From Winogradskyella sp. UBA3174 (GTDB taxonomy: Bacteria > Bacteroidota > Bacteroidia > Flavobacteriales > Flavobacteriaceae), in NCBI RefSeq assembly GCF_002364335.1, contig NZ_DEXW01000017.1, forward strand, positions 1-7,915: a stretch of 7,915 nt of DNA, read 5' to 3'. The position numbers and the translations under genes are program-made. Within the stretch, counting starts at the first letter, position 1. Each line of letters opens with the position of its first letter. The notes under the pieces were generated by a model. That model was not told the DNA's origin, did not search any database, and saw only the letters and a list, made by a program, of their open reading frames with translations. Below are positions 6,701 through 7,915 of the stretch, in pieces.

Positions 6701-7913
6701 TTTTTCCTTCAATACCACTTAAAGAAAGAATAGGAATAAAAACGATGAGAATGATGAGTTGACCAAAGATGGCCGAATTCATCATTTTTGAAGCACCATT
6801 AAAAGTAATTTGATCTTTGAAATCTTGAACTTCATGTTTGTTAAGCGCAGAAATTTCGACTTCTTTTTTTGTGATCTGAAAAGCAATAAATTCAACAATA
6901 ATGACTGCCCCATCAACAATAATTCCGAAGTCAATGGCGCCTAAACTCATTAAATTAGCATCAACACCAAAAATGTACATCATCGCTATTGCAAATAATA
7001 AGCATAAGGGTATTACAGAGGCGACGACTAAACCCGAACGCCAATTACCTAATAATAAAACCACTACAAAAACAACAATGAGACAACCTAAAATTAAGTT
7101 TTCAGTAACGGTCGAAGTTGTTTTAGCAATTAATTCACTGCGATCTAAAAAAGCATTAATATAAACCCCTTTAGGTAATGATTTAGAGATGGAAGCGACA
7201 CGTTCTTTAACCGCATCTATCACTTGTTTAGAGTTAGCGCCTTTAAGCATCATCACTTGTCCTAAAACTTTTTCACCTTCACCATTTCCTGTAACAGCAC
7301 CAAAACGCGTTGCGTAGCCAAAACCAACTTCAGCAACATCTTTAATGTAAATGGGTACTCCTGAATTATTTTTGATAACAATGTTGCCTATGTCTTCTAA
7401 AGAGCTCACCAAACCATCTCCACGAATAAAGTAAGCTTGATTTACTTTCTCGATATAGCCTCCACCTGCAACACTATTGTTCATCTCAAGAGCTTCAAAA
7501 ACTTCTTTGGCGGAAATGTTCATTGCATTTAGCCGTTCAGTGTCTAGAGCAACTTCATATTGTTTCAAAAAACCTCCCCAGGTATTTACCTCGACAACTC
7601 CCGGAATTCCTGACAGTTGTCTTTTTACAATCCAGTCCTGGATTGTACGCAGGTCTTCAGCTGTATAATCGTCTTTATATTCGGGTTCTACATCTAAAAC
7701 ATATTGGTAAATTTCCCCCAGTCCAGTTGTTATTGGGCCCATTTCTGGTATTCCAAATCCGTGAGGGATTTTTTCGGAAGCTGATTTAATTTTTTCTGCA
7801 ATAAGTTGTCGTGGCAAATAGGTGCCAATAGCGTCATCGAATACGATGGTTACGACAGATATACCAAATTTTGAAACTGACAGGATTTCTTGAACACCAG
7901 GAAGATTCGCCAT
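3792..7913 (-). CDS. CzcA/CusA-family heavy-metal RND pump fused to a TolC-like outer-membrane factor (N-terminus outside window)
   Basis: This is a proton-driven metal exporter; 1373 residues are visible. MANLPGVQEI, at the window edge, normally follows some 70-80 residues holding TM1, so the visible Met is internal and the full protein is near 1440-1450 residues. Residues 1-260 are periplasmic porter domain. TM2-TM6 span about 262-438, TM7 about 470-489, the second porter loop 490-805, and TM8-TM12 about 806-963. TM4 carries DFGIIVDGAVIIVE (328-341) with Asp328, Asp334 and Glu341, the proton-relay acids of CzcA-type (Zn/Co/Cd/Ni) pumps. The CzcA-style QPIEMRFNELITGVR at 599-613 also argues against a CusA copper pump. 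The frame then runs through a basic linker and a second export signal (976-997) into an outer-membrane-efflux-protein domain (1001-1373) of helical coiled coils with strand segments (YYGYDQ, LEYFQG, YQIGLKIPL). RND-TolC fusions are known in Bacteroidota. The adaptor gene follows within 10 bp. The symbol czcA is plausible but is not assigned. Confidence 0.95.
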   Translation of the reverse strand: MANLPGVQEILSVSKFGISVVTIVFDDAIGTYLPRQLIAEKIKSASEKIPHGFGIPEMGPITTGLGEIYQYVLDVEPEYKDDYTAEDLRTIQDWIVKRQLSGIPGVVEVNTWGGFLKQYEVALDTERLNAMNISAKEVFEALEMNNSVAGGGYIEKVNQAYFIRGDGLVSSLEDIGNIVIKNNSGVPIYIKDVAEVGFGYATRFGAVTGNGEGEKVLGQVMMLKGANSKQVIDAVKERVASISKSLPKGVYINAFLDRSELIAKTTSTVTENLILGCLIVVFVVVLLLGNWRSGLVVASVIPLCLLFAIAMMYIFGVDANLMSLGAIDFGIIVDGAVIIVEFIAFQITKKEVEISALNKHEVQDFKDQITFNGASKMMNSAIFGQLIILIVFIPILSLSGIEGKMFKPMALTFSFALIGAMLFCFTYVPVVAALFLKPTKASEKNISVRLMRWLTNLYEPVIHWALQSKKLVLGSATLLLAISVYIFVNMGGEFVPTLDEGDFVIQPILKTGTSLSKTVEITTRIENILIDNFPEVKQVVTRIGAAEVPTDPMSMEDSDVIITLKPKGEWVSASSKDELANKFKEALAIIPGMEVEFTQPIEMRFNELITGVRADIAIKIFGEDLSILAKKGSEIKSLIQSVDGAADITVEKIDGLPQMSVKYDRSKVARYGLNIDDLNTMLSMGFAGKTVGSVYEGEKRFDLVVRLDKEKRKDIDNIKNLYVDLPNGGKIPMRELAEITYQKGAAKIARDDTKRRVVVGVNVRNRDLESVVTDIQNLIDKNINLPVGYSIMYGGQFENLQAAKSRLLIAVPIALILIFILLYFTFNSIKEALLIFSAIPLAAVGGVVLLWVRDMPFSISAGVGFIALFGIAVLNGIVLIEHFKDLKNKGFKDMETLIKQGTKDRLRAVLLTASAAALGFLPMAISTNAGAEVQRPLATVVIGGLVTATLLTLIVLPVLYSYFNSNNEPRRKLNPGKTSIMAILLLMGLSSMNSYGQDHSQTLESLITIATENNAGLNANRLKVEQSEALINSAFDFDKMQVYYGYDQNNLAINNEPIGVFGVQQDFLFPTVYFTQKKLNKANVNLENSSYNIKEKALKREITSNYYNYLYSAQKEQVYKKLDSLYQNFSNVAQRRFELGETNYLEKITARSKQRQVNLNLVKAEEDVIIAYNLLMSIIQSEDRIEIAKIPLLKIALDIISINESPEIAYYSNTISLLETKRHLEKQRLLPDISLEYFQGTNSGINTNLYGYQIGLKIPLLFTGKSSRIKASKIAETIAIEEFQDYEIQFNTKYNVLISQLNQHQKALDYYEQEGTDLSNEILKTANSSFKNGEIDFYQYILSLENAYDIQLNHLESLNNYNQNVIAINYLTF
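3795..4922 (-). other. TolC/OEP domain portion of the fused pump
   Basis: Residues 998-1373 of the fused protein, about 375 residues, approach the length of a complete outer-membrane factor (usually 400-450). They show the heptad-like helices expected for the periplasmic tunnel (for example 1005-1035, 1075-1170, 1215-1230 and 1265-1370) and two strand regions, near 1040-1070 and 1232-1262, for the outer-membrane barrel. The recurring segments RRFELGETNYLEKITAR (1135-1151) and SSFKNGEIDFYQYILSLE (1328-1345) are the paired helix turns typical of the duplicated OEP fold. No separate outer-membrane factor gene is present in the window, so this domain probably supplies the exit duct for the pump and adaptor. 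Confidence 0.85.
4923..4988 (-). other. Internal signal-peptide-like segment at the pump/outer-membrane-factor junction
   Basis: Residues 976-997 of the fused protein read as a complete export signal. They comprise Lys977 preceded by the basic stretch RRK (970-972), a hydrophobic core (Ile980 to Leu989, MAILLLMGL), a polar region, and Ser-Tyr-Gly before Gln997, which fits the -3/-1 rule of signal peptidase I. TM12 of RND pumps ends in the cytoplasm, so some membrane crossing is required here to place the TolC domain outside. Either it stays as a thirteenth membrane helix or it is cleaved. Met981 (codon 4971-4973) could also serve as an internal start, though no ribosome-binding sequence precedes it. 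Confidence 0.6.
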
Positions 7914-7915
7914 TT

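Noticed and set aside
6061..7789. Open frames on the + strand opposite the RND pump gene (near 6061-6399, 6901-7164 and 7477-7789)
   Set aside because: They lie antisense to strongly conserved pump sequence, have no recognisable domains and show low-complexity or basic composition typical of shadow frames.
7911..7913. ATG (minus strand) near the right edge as the start of the RND pump
   Set aside because: Met-Ala-Asn-Leu-Pro-Gly-Val is an internal conserved segment of CzcA/CusA pumps. TM1 and the first periplasmic strands are missing and must lie beyond the edge.
1..7915. CRISPR arrays, tRNA or rRNA genes, integrase or transposase genes
   Set aside because: I found no regularly spaced direct repeats, no cloverleaf or rRNA-like sequence, and no recombinase reading frame.

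Overview
The window looks like chromosome from a member of the Flavobacteriaceae (Bacteroidota), probably marine. The evidence is low GC, AT-rich start regions without clear Shine-Dalgarno sequences, a TonB-dependent outer-membrane receptor, and a heavy-metal RND pump whose reading frame continues into a TolC-type outer-membrane factor, an architecture familiar from this phylum. The taxonomic call is inference from these traits and from protein style, not from a search.

Layout, left to right. (1) Positions 1-1311, + strand: the C-terminal beta-barrel half of a TonB-dependent receptor, cut by the window edge. (2) 1312-1503: a 192-bp intergenic stretch largely filled by a two-fold symmetric, hairpin-rich element (about 1337-1473). 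It contains a strong 13-bp hairpin that could also terminate receptor transcription. (3) 1504-2636, + strand: a tight two-gene unit made of an exported thioredoxin-fold protein (CVFC active site) and, 5 bp later, a DtxR/MntR-family metal-dependent repressor. (4) A 17-bp convergent gap. (5) 2654-7913, - strand: a metal-efflux operon read right to left. A CzcA-type RND pump fused to a TolC-like outer-membrane factor comes first (its N-terminus lies off the right edge), followed 10 bp later by a lipoprotein periplasmic adaptor.

How the genes may work together. The right half encodes all three layers of a tripartite heavy-metal exporter (inner-membrane porter, adaptor, outer-membrane channel) in two genes. 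The DFG-x3-DGAV-x3-E motif of the porter points to divalent cations (Zn/Co/Cd/Ni type) rather than Cu/Ag. The left half pairs a receptor of the metal-chelate/siderophore type with a Mn/Fe-sensing repressor and a periplasmic thiol protein, consistent with metal uptake and its control. Uptake and efflux modules therefore sit tail to tail. Whether the DtxR protein controls either side cannot be seen here: the promoters of both the receptor and the efflux operon lie outside the window. I see no wholly new system. The points most worth a second look are the signal-peptide-like junction inside the RND-OMF fusion and the symmetric intergenic repeat.
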